The notes beneath the pieces are model-generated. The model was not told the origin of the DNA. It searched no databases and was given only the letters and a program-made list of their open reading frames with translations. Of a DNA stretch of 64,000 nt, positions 14,565 through 23,783 are shown in pieces. Where the stretch lies: the NCBI GenBank assembly GCA_910578335.1, contig CAJTPU010000002.1, positions 1-64,000 on the forward strand. The letters are read 5' to 3'. The position numbers were made by a program, and so were the translations under genes. The first letter of the stretch is position 1; the number at the start of each line of letters is the position of its first letter. Source of the stretch: an uncultured Lachnospiraceae bacterium (lineage in GTDB: Bacteria; Bacillota; Clostridia; Lachnospirales; Lachnospiraceae).

Positions 14565-16706
14565 TTAAATATCAAAATCATCAAAATCTGAAATATCTAT
14601 ATCAAAATCCATTCTTTCAGGCGCAGGCTCCGTCTGATACCCCATCGTTTTGGGAACATGTTTTTTGGGGAGGGGCAGCGGATTTTCAATATAATTCTTC
14701 TTTTCTGCCGCCTTTTCCTCTGGGTTCTGCTTCACTGTATCCTCAGCCGTTTGCTTCTTTCCTGCCGTCTGTTTCTTTTCTGCCGCTTTTTTCTGCGGCT
14801 TTTCTTTTGCTTTCTTCTCTTTTACTTTCTTTTCTTTTGCTTTTTCCTCTTTTGCTTTTTTCTCTTTTTCCTTTTCTTTTTTTACTTCCTGCTTCTTACC
14901 GGCAGCTTTTTCTTCTTCGCCGCCCGCCGGCTTCACCGCGCCGTCATCTCCTGCAAACAACGCCCATAAAGAATCCTGTCCGCCTTTTTCCCTGTTGTCA
15001 TCATACTCTGCATTGTAGCTCATCTGACTCACATCGCTTTCTGTCTGATTTTGTTCTTGTGGTGACTGCTGCTCTGATTTCTCCTGCCCTTTTAAGCATT
15101 CCTTCTCCCCGGCTTTGTTTCCTGACGTTTCCGGCTTTGTTTCTTTCGTTTCCGGCGCCATGTCTTTCATTTCCGGTTCTGTTTCTTTCACTTCCGGCTT
15201 CTTGTCTTTCACTTCCGGCTCTGTTTCTTTCGTTTCCGGCTTCTTGTCTTTCACTTCCGGTGCCTTATCTTTCGTTTCCGGCAGCACCTTCTCCTGTGCT
15301 TCTGTCCCTTGTTTTTGTGTACTTTCTCCATCAGCAGGCGTTTCCTCTGATTTTGTTTCCCGTTTTACCTGCTGCGTCTCTGCTGCTTCCGTCTTTATCT
15401 GTTCCGCATGTCCGTTTTCAGGCAGCGCACTTTCTTCTTCCCGTTCCTCGTCCGCCGCTTTTGTTCTGCAAAACGCCGCCTGCAGTCCAGAGCCCGTTAA
15501 GAGCAGTACCGCCGTCAGCAGCAGATATTCGCAATCCATTCCTTCTGCACAAAAACCGCCTGCATACAACGCAATTGCTGCCGCCGCAAAAAGCAGCCAC
15601 AAAATCTGCACTTCCTCTTTTCGGCGGATAAAAAACGCAGGAACGCCAATCAGCATAAGGAAGGTCAGCCCTACTAACACCCATGCCTCCAAAGCTGTCG
15701 CTGCGGTAAAAACCGAAGGCAGCCCAAGAACTTCCTTGCCGGAAAACAAAGTCCGCCAAGTGGCAAATACTTCCCAAACACCCGCCCCGTTCTGCAATGC
15801 ATCCATATATAGCAGTAAAAGCATGGTGGCAAGGGCAAAAATCACAACCACAAAAAGCTGTAATGCCGCCCGTCCCAGACGCCTGCCTTCTGAAACGGCT
15901 CCTGCATCCTTCCCTTCTCCCTTGACAAAAAGCAAAAACAAAGCAGGCAGCAAAAACAGGATTCCGGTTACATCCAGATAGATGAGCACGCCAATCCCCA
16001 CACCCGTTAACACAGCCACAAGCCACACATACCATCTAAACGCCGCATTCCGATGCTGCCTTTCAATCAAACATCCTGTCAGCAAAAGCACAATGCCGCA
16101 CAACAGCATATAAAGCATCTTAGGGGAATACAGCAAGCCCTCCCTTATGCTTGCCGGCATAAGCATGAAACCGGCAAACAAAACCAGCGCCGACACACGA
16201 CCTGCACATTTTTTCACTGCCAGATACCATAAAAAAGCGGCAGTCATCTGTAAACATATCTGCAGTATAATGCCTGCCATAAAATGATTGCCTGTCAATA
16301 AAAAGAGCCCTCTTAAGAGCAGCACGTAAAAATACTGCGCCCCGTGTGCAAGCGTTATAACCGGACTGCCATTCACCATGGCGGTCTCAAAATAAGCAGC
16401 ATGTTCCGTACCGCTGCCTATGAAATAAATACGCAGAAACACGCCCGCGGCAAACAGCAGCACAAAAATCAAGGCTTCCCAAAGCACATGAACCGGGCGT
16501 TTCACATAATTTGCCAGCTTCCGAATCTGTATAAAGACAACTGCAGCCAGCGCAAAGGAAAGAAACACAATGGCAAACTGTATGTAATGATTTGTCACAT
16601 GAGGCGCCTGCAGCACATCATACAGGGATTTGGCATAACACACCAAAACACTGCATGCATAAAATGCCCATAAGCAGACGCTTAACCAATTCTTTTTGTA
16701 AGTCAT
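14565..16706 (-). CDS. polytopic GT-C-like membrane protein with charged repeat tail
   Basis: This protein of 713 residues has roughly ten to twelve hydrophobic segments in its first 400 residues, with the layout of PMT_2/ArnT-type (GT-C) glycosyltransferases: a large first loop with acidic residues (GTEHAAYFETA) and a following Tyr-rich helix. The second half is hydrophilic. It includes a tandem Lys-Glu-Thr/Lys-Pro-Glu repeat region (about residues 474-530) and a Lys/Glu/Ala-rich stretch (about 600-665), then an acidic Asp/Phe-rich end. A DPM-like glycosyltransferase gene ends 20 bases upstream, which suggests a lipid-linked sugar donor. The transferase activity is inferred from topology and context only. 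Confidence 0.65.
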   Translation of the reverse strand: MTYKKNWLSVCLWAFYACSVLVCYAKSLYDVLQAPHVTNHYIQFAIVFLSFALAAVVFIQIRKLANYVKRPVHVLWEALIFVLLFAAGVFLRIYFIGSGTEHAAYFETAMVNGSPVITLAHGAQYFYVLLLRGLFLLTGNHFMAGIILQICLQMTAAFLWYLAVKKCAGRVSALVLFAGFMLMPASIREGLLYSPKMLYMLLCGIVLLLTGCLIERQHRNAAFRWYVWLVAVLTGVGIGVLIYLDVTGILFLLPALFLLFVKGEGKDAGAVSEGRRLGRAALQLFVVVIFALATMLLLLYMDALQNGAGVWEVFATWRTLFSGKEVLGLPSVFTAATALEAWVLVGLTFLMLIGVPAFFIRRKEEVQILWLLFAAAAIALYAGGFCAEGMDCEYLLLTAVLLLTGSGLQAAFCRTKAADEEREEESALPENGHAEQIKTEAAETQQVKRETKSEETPADGESTQKQGTEAQEKVLPETKDKAPEVKDKKPETKETEPEVKDKKPEVKETEPEMKDMAPETKETKPETSGNKAGEKECLKGQEKSEQQSPQEQNQTESDVSQMSYNAEYDDNREKGGQDSLWALFAGDDGAVKPAGGEEEKAAGKKQEVKKEKEKEKKAKEEKAKEKKVKEKKAKEKPQKKAAEKKQTAGKKQTAEDTVKQNPEEKAAEKKNYIENPLPLPKKHVPKTMGYQTEPAPERMDFDIDISDFDDFDI

Positions 16707-16726
16707 TTGGACTCCTTTATTGTACG

Positions 16727-17665
16727 CTACAATATTTTCTCGATGTTGTAACGAGGCCGGTGCTTTACTTCCATGTATATTTTACCAATATACTGCCCCA
16801 CCAGCCCAATCGCCAAAAGCTGTACGCCTCCGATAAACCAAATGGACAAAATCAAGGACGTCCATCCCGGCACCACGTTTTCCGTAAAATAAGATATCAG
16901 GGCATACACTGCGGCAGCCACGGAACCGATGACAATCAGAAAGCCCAGGGCGGTAATCAGCCCAATCGGTTTTATCGAAAATGAAGTGATGCCATTTAAC
17001 GCAAGCGCCAGCATCTTCTTAAACGGATACTTAGATTCCCCAGCCGCACGCTCCCCTCTTTCATAATAAACGGAATCTGTCTCGTACCCGATTAAAGGCA
17101 CCATGCCCCGAAGGAACAGGTTGCTTTCTTCATATCGGGAAAATTGTTCTACCGCACGCCTGCTCATCAGTCTGAAATCTGCATGATTATATATGGTTTT
17201 GACTCCCATCAGAGACATAAAACGATAAAATCCCTGCGCAGTGGAACGCTTCAGAAAGGAATCCTTTTTCCTGCTGCTGCGCACACCGTATACGATATCC
17301 TTGCCTTCATGAAATTTATCCACCATTTCTTCAATGACATTTACATCATCCTGCAAATCTGCATCGATAGAAACCGTGACGTCACACATGTCCATCGCGG
17401 TAAGCAGCCCCGCCGTCAGAGCATTCTGATGCCCTACGTTGCCTGCGAGTTTCAGCCCCCGGACCCGCGCATATTGAGCATGTTCTTTTTCAATCAGCTC
17501 CCATGTCCTGTCCTTGCTTCCATCATTTACAAACAGGATAAAGCTGTCAGCCGCTATCTTTCCTTTCTCAATCAGCAAATCCAGCACGCCCTGCAAAGTC
17601 TTTGATGTAAGCTGCAGCACTTCCTCTTCATTGTAGCAGGGAACTACAATTGCCAGTTTATCCAT
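16727..17665 (-). CDS. DPM-like family 2 glycosyltransferase, membrane-anchored
   Basis: This protein of 312 residues carries a GT2 domain starting at LAIVVPCYNEEEVL, with the DXD-like region VSIDADLQDD and QxxRW-like elements further on. Two transmembrane helices lie in the last 80 residues (about 228-253 and 262-290). This is the layout of GtrB/polyprenyl-phosphate glucosyl or mannosyl transferases that load a sugar on undecaprenyl phosphate. The start at 17665 follows AAGGGG by seven bases. The GT-C-like gene directly downstream would be the natural user of the lipid-linked sugar. The substrate is unknown. Confidence 0.88.
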   Translation of the reverse strand: MDKLAIVVPCYNEEEVLQLTSKTLQGVLDLLIEKGKIAADSFILFVNDGSKDRTWELIEKEHAQYARVRGLKLAGNVGHQNALTAGLLTAMDMCDVTVSIDADLQDDVNVIEEMVDKFHEGKDIVYGVRSSRKKDSFLKRSTAQGFYRFMSLMGVKTIYNHADFRLMSRRAVEQFSRYEESNLFLRGMVPLIGYETDSVYYERGERAAGESKYPFKKMLALALNGITSFSIKPIGLITALGFLIVIGSVAAAVYALISYFTENVVPGWTSLILSIWFIGGVQLLAIGLVGQYIGKIYMEVKHRPRYNIEKIL

Positions 17666-17714
17666 TTTGATACCCCTTATCCGACTTGGCGGACGCAAAT
17701 TCTATTAATTTCTG

Positions 17715-18986
17715 TCAAATACCGGAAAGAGCCTGCTCCAAATCTGCAATAATGTCATCTATATGCTCAAGCCCCACGGAAAACCGAATCAGGTCCGGCG
17801 CGACTCCCGCCGCCAAAAGCTGTTCGTCTGTCATCTGGCGGTGCGTATGGCTTGCCGGATGCAGAACGCAGGTCCTCGCATCCGCCACATGCGTCACAAT
17901 CGCCGCAAGCTTAAACTTGTCCATCATGTCTCCGGCAGCCTTTCTGCCGCCCTTAAGCCCAAAGCTGATAACACCGCAGGAACCGTTCGGCATATATTTT
18001 TCTGCAAGCTCATGATATTTATTTTCCTGCAGCCCCGGATAATTGACCCATGCCACTTTTGGATGCTTTGCCAGATATTCCGCAACCTTCTGGGCATTTT
18101 GGCAATGCCTTTCCATGCGAAGCGGCAGCGTTTCCAGACCGACGTTTAAAAGAAACGCATTCTGGGGAGACTGAATGGAACCCAAATCGCGCATAAGCTG
18201 CACCGTCGCTTTGGTTATGTATGCCGCCTTTTCAAATTTTTCCGTATATACAACGCCATGGTAGGATTCATCCGGCTTACAGAGTCCGGCATACTTATCC
18301 GGATACTTCGTCCAGTCAAAATTGCCGGAATCCACGATGGCACCGCCGACCGTCATGGCATGCCCGTCCATGTATTTCGTTGTAGAATGTGTCACAATGT
18401 CCGCCCCCCACCGGAAAGGATTGCAGTTTATGGGCGTTGCAAAGGTATTGTCCACAATCAGCGGCACCCCGTGCCTGTGCGCAAGCCTTGCAAATTTCTC
18501 GATGTCCAGCACCACCAATGCCGGATTTGCCAGCGTCTCCGCCAATACACATCTCGTATTTTCCTGAAATGCGGCATCAAGCTCTTCTTCCGGTGCATCC
18601 GGATTTACCACGGTACACTCTATGCCCATCTTTTTCATCGTCACGGTAAGCAGGTTAAAGGTTCCGCCGTACACCGTGGAAGAAAGCACCACATGACTGC
18701 CGGCTTCGCAGATATTAAAGACGGCATAGTAGTTGGCAGCCTGTCCCGAGCTGGTAAGCATAGCCGCCACGCCGCCCTCCAGTTCACAAATTTTTGCCGC
18801 AACATAATCATTGGTCGGATTCTGCAGCCTGGTGTAAAAGTAGCCGCTCTCCTTCAAATCAAACAATTCACCCATTTGGTCTGAAGTCTCGTATTTAAAG
18901 GTCGTTGACTGGTAAATGGGAAGCACTCTCGGCTCCCCCTTTTTGGGCTGCCAGCCCGCCTGTATGCAAATGGTTTCTTTTTTCAT
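17715..18986 (-). CDS. metY: O-acetylhomoserine sulfhydrylase (homocysteine synthase)
   Basis: This PLP enzyme of 423 residues is in the Cys/Met metabolism family. The Schiff-base lysine is K204 in HSTTKYMDGHA, with IVDNTFATP before it and the family-typical PIYQSTTF and RLQNPT motifs near the N-terminus. It should convert O-acetylhomoserine and sulfide to homocysteine. The long insertion between the PLP lysine and the C-terminal domain (residues 215-255) is typical of MetY rather than MetB/MetC. Its 21-base start region is nearly identical to that of the glycosyltransferase gene 49 bases downstream. Confidence 0.93.
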   Translation of the reverse strand: MKKETICIQAGWQPKKGEPRVLPIYQSTTFKYETSDQMGELFDLKESGYFYTRLQNPTNDYVAAKICELEGGVAAMLTSSGQAANYYAVFNICEAGSHVVLSSTVYGGTFNLLTVTMKKMGIECTVVNPDAPEEELDAAFQENTRCVLAETLANPALVVLDIEKFARLAHRHGVPLIVDNTFATPINCNPFRWGADIVTHSTTKYMDGHAMTVGGAIVDSGNFDWTKYPDKYAGLCKPDESYHGVVYTEKFEKAAYITKATVQLMRDLGSIQSPQNAFLLNVGLETLPLRMERHCQNAQKVAEYLAKHPKVAWVNYPGLQENKYHELAEKYMPNGSCGVISFGLKGGRKAAGDMMDKFKLAAIVTHVADARTCVLHPASHTHRQMTDEQLLAAGVAPDLIRFSVGLEHIDDIIADLEQALSGI

Positions 18987-19024
18987 TTTTATACCCCTTG
19001 TCCGCTTTTGTGACTTTTTCTACG

Positions 19025-19753
19025 CTAGTCGTCCCAGTTGTGGTATACTGCCTGCACATCATCATCCTCTTCCAAAAGGTCCAATGTCCGCTGCAGATTT
19101 TTAATTGCCGTTTCGTCCTGAAGCTTTACATAATTTTGCGGAATCATGGTTACTTCCGCACTGAGCATGGGAATTCCCGCCTCCTCCAGCGCTTTTCTGA
19201 CCTCCTCAAAAGAATCCGGCTCTGTCAGCACCTCATAGCTGTCCTCCTCTTCCGAAAAGTCCTCCGCTCCGGCATCCAGCACCTGCATCATCAGTTCGTC
19301 CGCATCCGCTTCATATTCTTCTTTGTCTATGATAATCTGTCCTTTTTTGTCAAACATAAACGAAACGCAGCCCGGTGTTCCGACATTGCCCTGTCCCTTG
19401 GTAAAAGCACTTCTGACATTTGCCGCCGTGCGGTTCTTATTATCCGTCAGCGTATCTACAATAATGGCGATTCCGCTGGGACCGTAGCCTTCATATGTAA
19501 TATATTCGTAATTTACATTTCCAACATCACCAGCCGCTTTTTTGATGCCTCTTTCAATGGTATCGTTAGGCATATTGTTAGACTTTGCTTTTGCAATCAC
19601 CTGCGCCAGCTTAAAATTGTTGGCAGGGTCCGGTCCCCCCTCTTTTACGGCAACTGCAATTTCCCTGCCAATAATCGTAAAGACTTTCCCCTTCGCAGCA
19701 TCATTTTTTTCCTTTTTATGCTTAATATTCGCAAATTTTGAATGTCCTGACAT
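19025..19753 (-). CDS. yebC: YebC/PmpR family protein (translation/transcription factor)
   Basis: This 242-residue protein is typical YebC/TACO1: the N-terminal MSGHSKFANIKHKK with a Lys-rich DNA/RNA-binding region, and the middle with YEGYGPSGIAIIVDTLTDN. Members are described as transcriptional regulators and, more recently, as ribosome-associated factors relieving stalling. It has its own promoter (19785-19813). The next gene downstream is metY, 38 bases away. Confidence 0.95.
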   Translation of the reverse strand: MSGHSKFANIKHKKEKNDAAKGKVFTIIGREIAVAVKEGGPDPANNFKLAQVIAKAKSNNMPNDTIERGIKKAAGDVGNVNYEYITYEGYGPSGIAIIVDTLTDNKNRTAANVRSAFTKGQGNVGTPGCVSFMFDKKGQIIIDKEEYEADADELMMQVLDAGAEDFSEEEDSYEVLTEPDSFEEVRKALEEAGIPMLSAEVTMIPQNYVKLQDETAIKNLQRTLDLLEEDDDVQAVYHNWDD

Positions 19754-19784
19754 GTCCTCTCTCCTCTTGTGTTATTGTACATAA

Positions 19785-19813
19785 AATATATCATCTACAG
19801 CTCTGTTCGTCAA
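19785..19813 (-). promoter_or_regulatory. promoter of yebC
   Basis: Minus-strand TTGACG (19808-19813), a 17-base spacer and TATATT (19785-19790) stand about 30 bases before the yebC start. Confidence 0.65.
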
Positions 19814-19827
19814 GTTTGGCGTTCCTT

Positions 19828-20169
19828 TTATGTATCAAGCTCCAGACTGACCATCAAAGCCCTGTTCACCCGCTGCATGATTTGGGAATCCAGATGACAC
19901 ACCTTGTCTTTTAAACGTTTTTTATCTATTGTCCGAAGCTGTTCCAACAGAATAACGGAATCCTTATCCATATCATACAGTTCTGTGGAAAGTTCTATGT
20001 GGGTCGGCAGCTTTGCTTTGTTCATTTTGGAAGTAATTGCTGCACAGATTACCGTTGGGCTGTGCTTGTTCCCTACATCATTCTGTACAATCAGCACCGG
20101 TCTGATTCCTCCCTGCTCAGAGCCGACTACCGGTCTCAAATCTGCATAATATACATCTCCTCGTTTCAT
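19828..20169 (-). CDS. ndoA: EndoA/MazF-type mRNA interferase
   Basis: This protein of 113 residues is of the PemK/MazF toxin family, a sequence-specific endoribonuclease. MKRGDVYYADLRPVVGSEQGG at the N-terminus and IRPVLIVQNDVGN are typical, as is the later QLRTIDKKRL. Of three in-frame ATGs the one at 20169 is chosen because AAGGG is nine bases upstream. It follows alr by 78 bases, the same order as alr-ndoAI-ndoA of Bacillus, but no antitoxin gene lies between. Chromosomal EndoA next to alr without an adjacent partner is known in Clostridia; the antitoxin may be elsewhere. Confidence 0.92.
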   Translation of the reverse strand: MKRGDVYYADLRPVVGSEQGGIRPVLIVQNDVGNKHSPTVICAAITSKMNKAKLPTHIELSTELYDMDKDSVILLEQLRTIDKKRLKDKVCHLDSQIMQRVNRALMVSLELDT

Positions 20170-20247
20170 AACACGCATCCCTTCTTGCACCGCTCTCACG
20201 GCTTATCTGGTAATAGTATTGCCAGCTTATCCGAAGGTATTCCAAAA

Positions 20248-21390
20248 TTATCCGCCAATATAGATTCTGGGGATTCTCTTTCCCAAACCGCACAAGAGTT
20301 CATACGGAAAACGCCCTGAGAGCGCTCCCAACATTTCTGCCGTGATTTCTTCCTCCCCGTCCCTGCCCAGCAAAGTCACCTTATCGCCCGCCGACGCCTC
20401 CGGTATGTCCGTCACATCCACCATAAACTGGTCCATGCAGACGCGCCCTAAAACAGGCGCCCTTTTACCGTGTAGCAATACATATCCTTTGTTGGAAAGA
20501 CTTCTTGGATAACCGTCCCCATACCCCATGGGAATCGTTGCAATACGGGTTTCTCTTTTCGTCACATAGGTGCCGCCATAGCTTACCGGCGTGCCTGCGG
20601 GAACCCATTTGACATGTATGACCGTACTATGCAGGGAAAGTGCCGGCTTTATACCTATGATGCCTGCATCCACCTCCGCTGAGGGTGCAATTCCGTACAG
20701 GATGATGCCCGCCCGCACCAAATCCATATCCGCTTCCGGCATTTCCAGAATGGCAGCCGAATTGGAGCAGTCCTTTAACATGCCCTTTATGCCAAGCTCC
20801 CTTTCTATTCTGTCCGTAAATTCCCGAAAAAGAGAAAGCTGCCTGCGCGCATCCGTCTTATCCTTTTCGTCCGCTCTTGCAAAGTGCGTAAATATTCCCT
20901 CAATCGTAATGCCTGCAAGCGACGCAAGCTGCCTTACATACTGAAATCCCTCTTCATCCGGCATAATGCCGATTCTTGCCATTCCGGTATCCACCTTAAT
21001 ATGTACTTTCACCTTTTTATGCTGCCCTGCTGCCGCTTCTGAAAGCGCTCTGGCAGCATCCATGGTGAATACGGCTGCTCTTATGTCAAGAGCCGCCATT
21101 CTTTCAAAGCTGTCCGGAAAGGTATATCCCAGAACCAAAATCGGCAATTTGATGCCGCTTTCCCGAAGCTCAAACGCTTCCTCCGCCGTAGCAACTGCAA
21201 AGCCGTACATAAAATCCAGTTTTTCCAGTGCTCTTGCAACCGGCACGCTTCCATGTCCATAGCCGTCCGTTTTTATGACTCCCAGCAGCTTCGTTTCATG
21301 CCGTATATGTGCTTTGATATTCTCTGCATTGGCTACAATGGCATCCAAATCCACTTTGGCATAGCCCCTTGCATACTGTGCAAATTCCAT
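20248..21390 (-). CDS. alr: alanine racemase
   Basis: This PLP enzyme of 380 residues supplies D-alanine for peptidoglycan. The PLP lysine is K40 in VIKTDGYGHG. The second catalytic base is the Tyr in TPVSYGGTY of the C-terminal domain, and DQFMVDVTD is typical. The start at 21390 follows GAGGAGG; the preceding ATG-like frame overlaps the site. It is the middle gene of an nnr-alr-ndoA operon with short gaps. Confidence 0.96.
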   Translation of the reverse strand: MEFAQYARGYAKVDLDAIVANAENIKAHIRHETKLLGVIKTDGYGHGSVPVARALEKLDFMYGFAVATAEEAFELRESGIKLPILVLGYTFPDSFERMAALDIRAAVFTMDAARALSEAAAGQHKKVKVHIKVDTGMARIGIMPDEEGFQYVRQLASLAGITIEGIFTHFARADEKDKTDARRQLSLFREFTDRIERELGIKGMLKDCSNSAAILEMPEADMDLVRAGIILYGIAPSAEVDAGIIGIKPALSLHSTVIHVKWVPAGTPVSYGGTYVTKRETRIATIPMGYGDGYPRSLSNKGYVLLHGKRAPVLGRVCMDQFMVDVTDIPEASAGDKVTLLGRDGEEEITAEMLGALSGRFPYELLCGLGKRIPRIYIGG

Positions 21391-21414
21391 GACAGTCCTC
21401 CTCACCTGCTTTTC

Positions 21415-22941
21415 TCACATTGCGCCAAATCCTTCTATAATATCCGTCGCAGTAAGGCATGCGCTGCCCGCCGCCTCTGCCGCTGCATCCCCCGCACAGG
21501 CGTGAAGGTACACGCCCCTGCAGGCAGCCTCCTTTGGCGGCAGCCCCTGCACCATAAGCGCTGCAATCATGCCCGTCAGCACGTCTCCGCTTCCCGCCGT
21601 AGCCATCTTATCATTCCCCGCCGTATTTAAGAACAAGGGCTCTCCCAAGCTGCATACACAGGTTCTCGCGCTTTTGCCTGCTACAATACAGCCCGTTTCT
21701 TCCGCCGCCTGTATGGTGCTTGCAATTTCTGCAGCCACCACTTCCCCTATGGGCTTATGCAGCAGTCGGGCAAGCTCTCCCATATGGGGCGTCAGAACGA
21801 CATTCTTTTCCTGTCTGTTTCTGTCCCGCAAAAGTTTTCGCAGGCTTTCTTCCTCAGCCAGTATGTTCAGCCCATCCGCATCTATCACCAGAGGAAGCGT
21901 TTCTTGTGCCGCCGCGAGCGCAAGCAGCCGTCTTCCGCTTTCACATACCGTCATACCGCATCCTATGGCAGCGGCATCCGCCCAGTTCATATTTTCCGCA
22001 AACGCATTCTCTTCTTCTTCTGTCAGTCCATGGGGGCTTTCATAGGTCTGAATCAATGCTTCCGGCAGCCCTCCCTGTATTATTTCCCTGATTTTTTCCG
22101 GTATGACCAGTTTGACCATGCCGGTGCCTGCCTTGTAGGCACTTCTTGCCGCCAAAAGCGCAGCGCCCGCCATTTTTTCACTTCCTGCAACAAGCAGAAG
22201 CTTTCCGAAGGTTCCTTTATTGCCGTCCGCTCTTCTCTTTTGCAGATAAGCTGACGGCGCTTTCGTATAGGTGTACATATCCGGCTGCCTGCCCAAAAAA
22301 CTCTGCTTGTTAATGCCGATATCGGCAATCACAATTTCTCCCGCGTAAAGAGCACCCGGATACAGGCAGTGCCCTCTTTTTCGAAACGCCAGCGCAACCG
22401 TTTTATCCGCTTTTACCGCTGCCCCCATAACACTTCCCGTATCGGCATTTATGCCGGAAGGAATATCAACCGCAATGCGGTACGCCGGTATCCGGTTGAT
22501 TTCTTCCACCGTCTCCCGCAGCTCTCCTTCAATTTCTCTGGTAAGACCGGTTCCAAAAAGAGCATCCACCACCACATCATATGTTCCTTCGGGCACATTT
22601 TGATATATGGGAACCGCAAAATGTGAAAGTATGGACAGTTGGCGTTTTGTCTCCTCCGTCAGCCGCCTCTCCTCTCCTAAAAGTGCGACTTCAGCCGGTA
22701 TTCCTTTTTCTGCCAGCAGCCTTGCCACGCAAACGCCATCCCCGCCGTTATTGCCTGTTCCGCAGATGCATAGCACCCTTCCCCTTTGTCCGCTGCCGCG
22801 CAGCTTTTGCAGCGCTTCTTCCACATTGGCAGAGACCGCAAGCGCCGCACGCTCCATCAGCACCAAAGCGGGGATACCGATTTGATGTATCGTATTATTA
22901 TCATATGCCCGCATCTCACTTCCTGTTACAAGATATTCCAT
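21415..22941 (-). CDS. nnr: bifunctional NAD(P)HX epimerase/dehydratase
   Basis: This repair enzyme of 508 residues restores hydrated NAD(P)H. The N-terminal YjeF_N epimerase domain (about 1-215) has CGTGNNGGDG and VDIPSGINADTG. The C-terminal ADP-dependent dehydratase (about 225-505) has the ribokinase-like GTFGKLLLVAGS, LTPHMGELARL and the closing NDKMATAGSGDVLTGM. The start follows GGAGGG by five bases. It probably begins the nnr-alr-ndoA transcription unit. Confidence 0.95.
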   Translation of the reverse strand: MEYLVTGSEMRAYDNNTIHQIGIPALVLMERAALAVSANVEEALQKLRGSGQRGRVLCICGTGNNGGDGVCVARLLAEKGIPAEVALLGEERRLTEETKRQLSILSHFAVPIYQNVPEGTYDVVVDALFGTGLTREIEGELRETVEEINRIPAYRIAVDIPSGINADTGSVMGAAVKADKTVALAFRKRGHCLYPGALYAGEIVIADIGINKQSFLGRQPDMYTYTKAPSAYLQKRRADGNKGTFGKLLLVAGSEKMAGAALLAARSAYKAGTGMVKLVIPEKIREIIQGGLPEALIQTYESPHGLTEEEENAFAENMNWADAAAIGCGMTVCESGRRLLALAAAQETLPLVIDADGLNILAEEESLRKLLRDRNRQEKNVVLTPHMGELARLLHKPIGEVVAAEIASTIQAAEETGCIVAGKSARTCVCSLGEPLFLNTAGNDKMATAGSGDVLTGMIAALMVQGLPPKEAACRGVYLHACAGDAAAEAAGSACLTATDIIEGFGAM

Positions 22942-23025
22942 ACAAACCCTCCATACCACGTCCGTTTTCTCAAAACCACGACACAAGTTTAAGCATAATG
23001 CAAAACTTTGCTTTCCTTATATGAT

Positions 23026-23054
23026 AAAGGACTGTTGTGTTGCAACAGTCCTTT
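23026..23054. terminator. 12-bp perfect hairpin after the coiled-coil gene
   Basis: AAAGGACTGTTG and its exact complement flank TGTTG, 17 bases past the stop of the rex-linked gene. No clean T-tract follows, but the stem is perfect and lies between two operons. Confidence 0.6.
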
Positions 23055-23070
23055 ATAGGCAGCCGGAAGA

Positions 23071-23748
23071 TTATTCAAATAACTCGCTTCCCTTTGCCCG
23101 TTTCTTTTTTTTCTCTTTTTCTGCGGCAAGTCTGGCTGCACGTTCTTCCGGATTGTATTTCATGTCAAATATATTGATAACCTCGGCGCCAAAAATAGCG
23201 TGCATGTAATGATACAGCTCCTGATTCTGCTGTTCCTTCTCCTGCTTCCTGATAATTTTCTTTTTGAGTTCAATCCGAATCTTTGTAATCCAGTCACCGA
23301 TTTCGTCTATTTCCGCAGTATTTTCTTTCAGCTTCTCATAGCAGACATCCATTGTGGCAAGCATCAGCTTGTAATTGACCCGCTCAATCTCCCTTGGAAG
23401 CTCCATCAATTCGTCCTTATAATCGGCAAGCTTGGCATTGCAATCGTTAATCAGGCGTTTGTTGTCGTCCAGCTTTTTTTCCAGCGCTGCATCATGCCCT
23501 TGTCCCAGCTCATCCACAGTCGGTACAATCTCATCCATCAGTTTCTTTTTTAAGCGCCTGATATCCTTTGTCTCTGTATTGAGCCTGCCTTGCTTCTTGA
23601 GCAGATTATTTAACTGCTCTTCCAGTCTTTTGATGGTAAGTGTTGTTTCTGCCGTGCCAAAAAGCATATGCCATTTGTTATCCAATGTCAGCAAAGGAAT
23701 TTTCTTATCCTGCAATATATGCTCATATTCCTCTTCTTTTCGTCCCAT
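23071..23748 (-). CDS. coiled-coil protein of unknown function downstream of rex
   Basis: This protein of 225 residues is Lys/Glu-rich and predicted almost wholly helical, with heptad-like stretches from about residue 40 to 175 and a basic tail. There is no signal peptide or transmembrane segment. The ATG at 23748 follows GGGAGG at about ten bases; the TTG-led extension covers that site. It follows rex by 35 bases, so the two are co-transcribed, and I know of no assigned function for this clostridial family. Confidence 0.75.
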   Translation of the reverse strand: MGRKEEEYEHILQDKKIPLLTLDNKWHMLFGTAETTLTIKRLEEQLNNLLKKQGRLNTETKDIRRLKKKLMDEIVPTVDELGQGHDAALEKKLDDNKRLINDCNAKLADYKDELMELPREIERVNYKLMLATMDVCYEKLKENTAEIDEIGDWITKIRIELKKKIIRKQEKEQQNQELYHYMHAIFGAEVINIFDMKYNPEERAARLAAEKEKKKKRAKGSELFE

Positions 23749-23783
23749 GTGTATTTCGCCTCCCAAGCTAAGCCAGCAATCTA

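Larger units (their letters stand above)
8984..19004. other. near-identical start regions of metY and DPM-like gene (17663-17683, 18984-19004)
   Basis: Only the two 21-base sites named are meant; the coordinate span merely includes both. On the plus strand each begins with CATTTT and has TACCCCTT and TCCG; two of 21 bases differ. Each holds the ribosome site AAGGGG and start codon of its gene. Confidence 0.35.

Noticed and set aside
14492..15631. A 379-codon plus-strand frame.
   Set aside because: It is antisense to the Lys/Glu/Pro repeat tail of the GT-C-like protein; its Phe/Leu/Ser-rich low complexity mirrors that repeat and there is no ribosome site.
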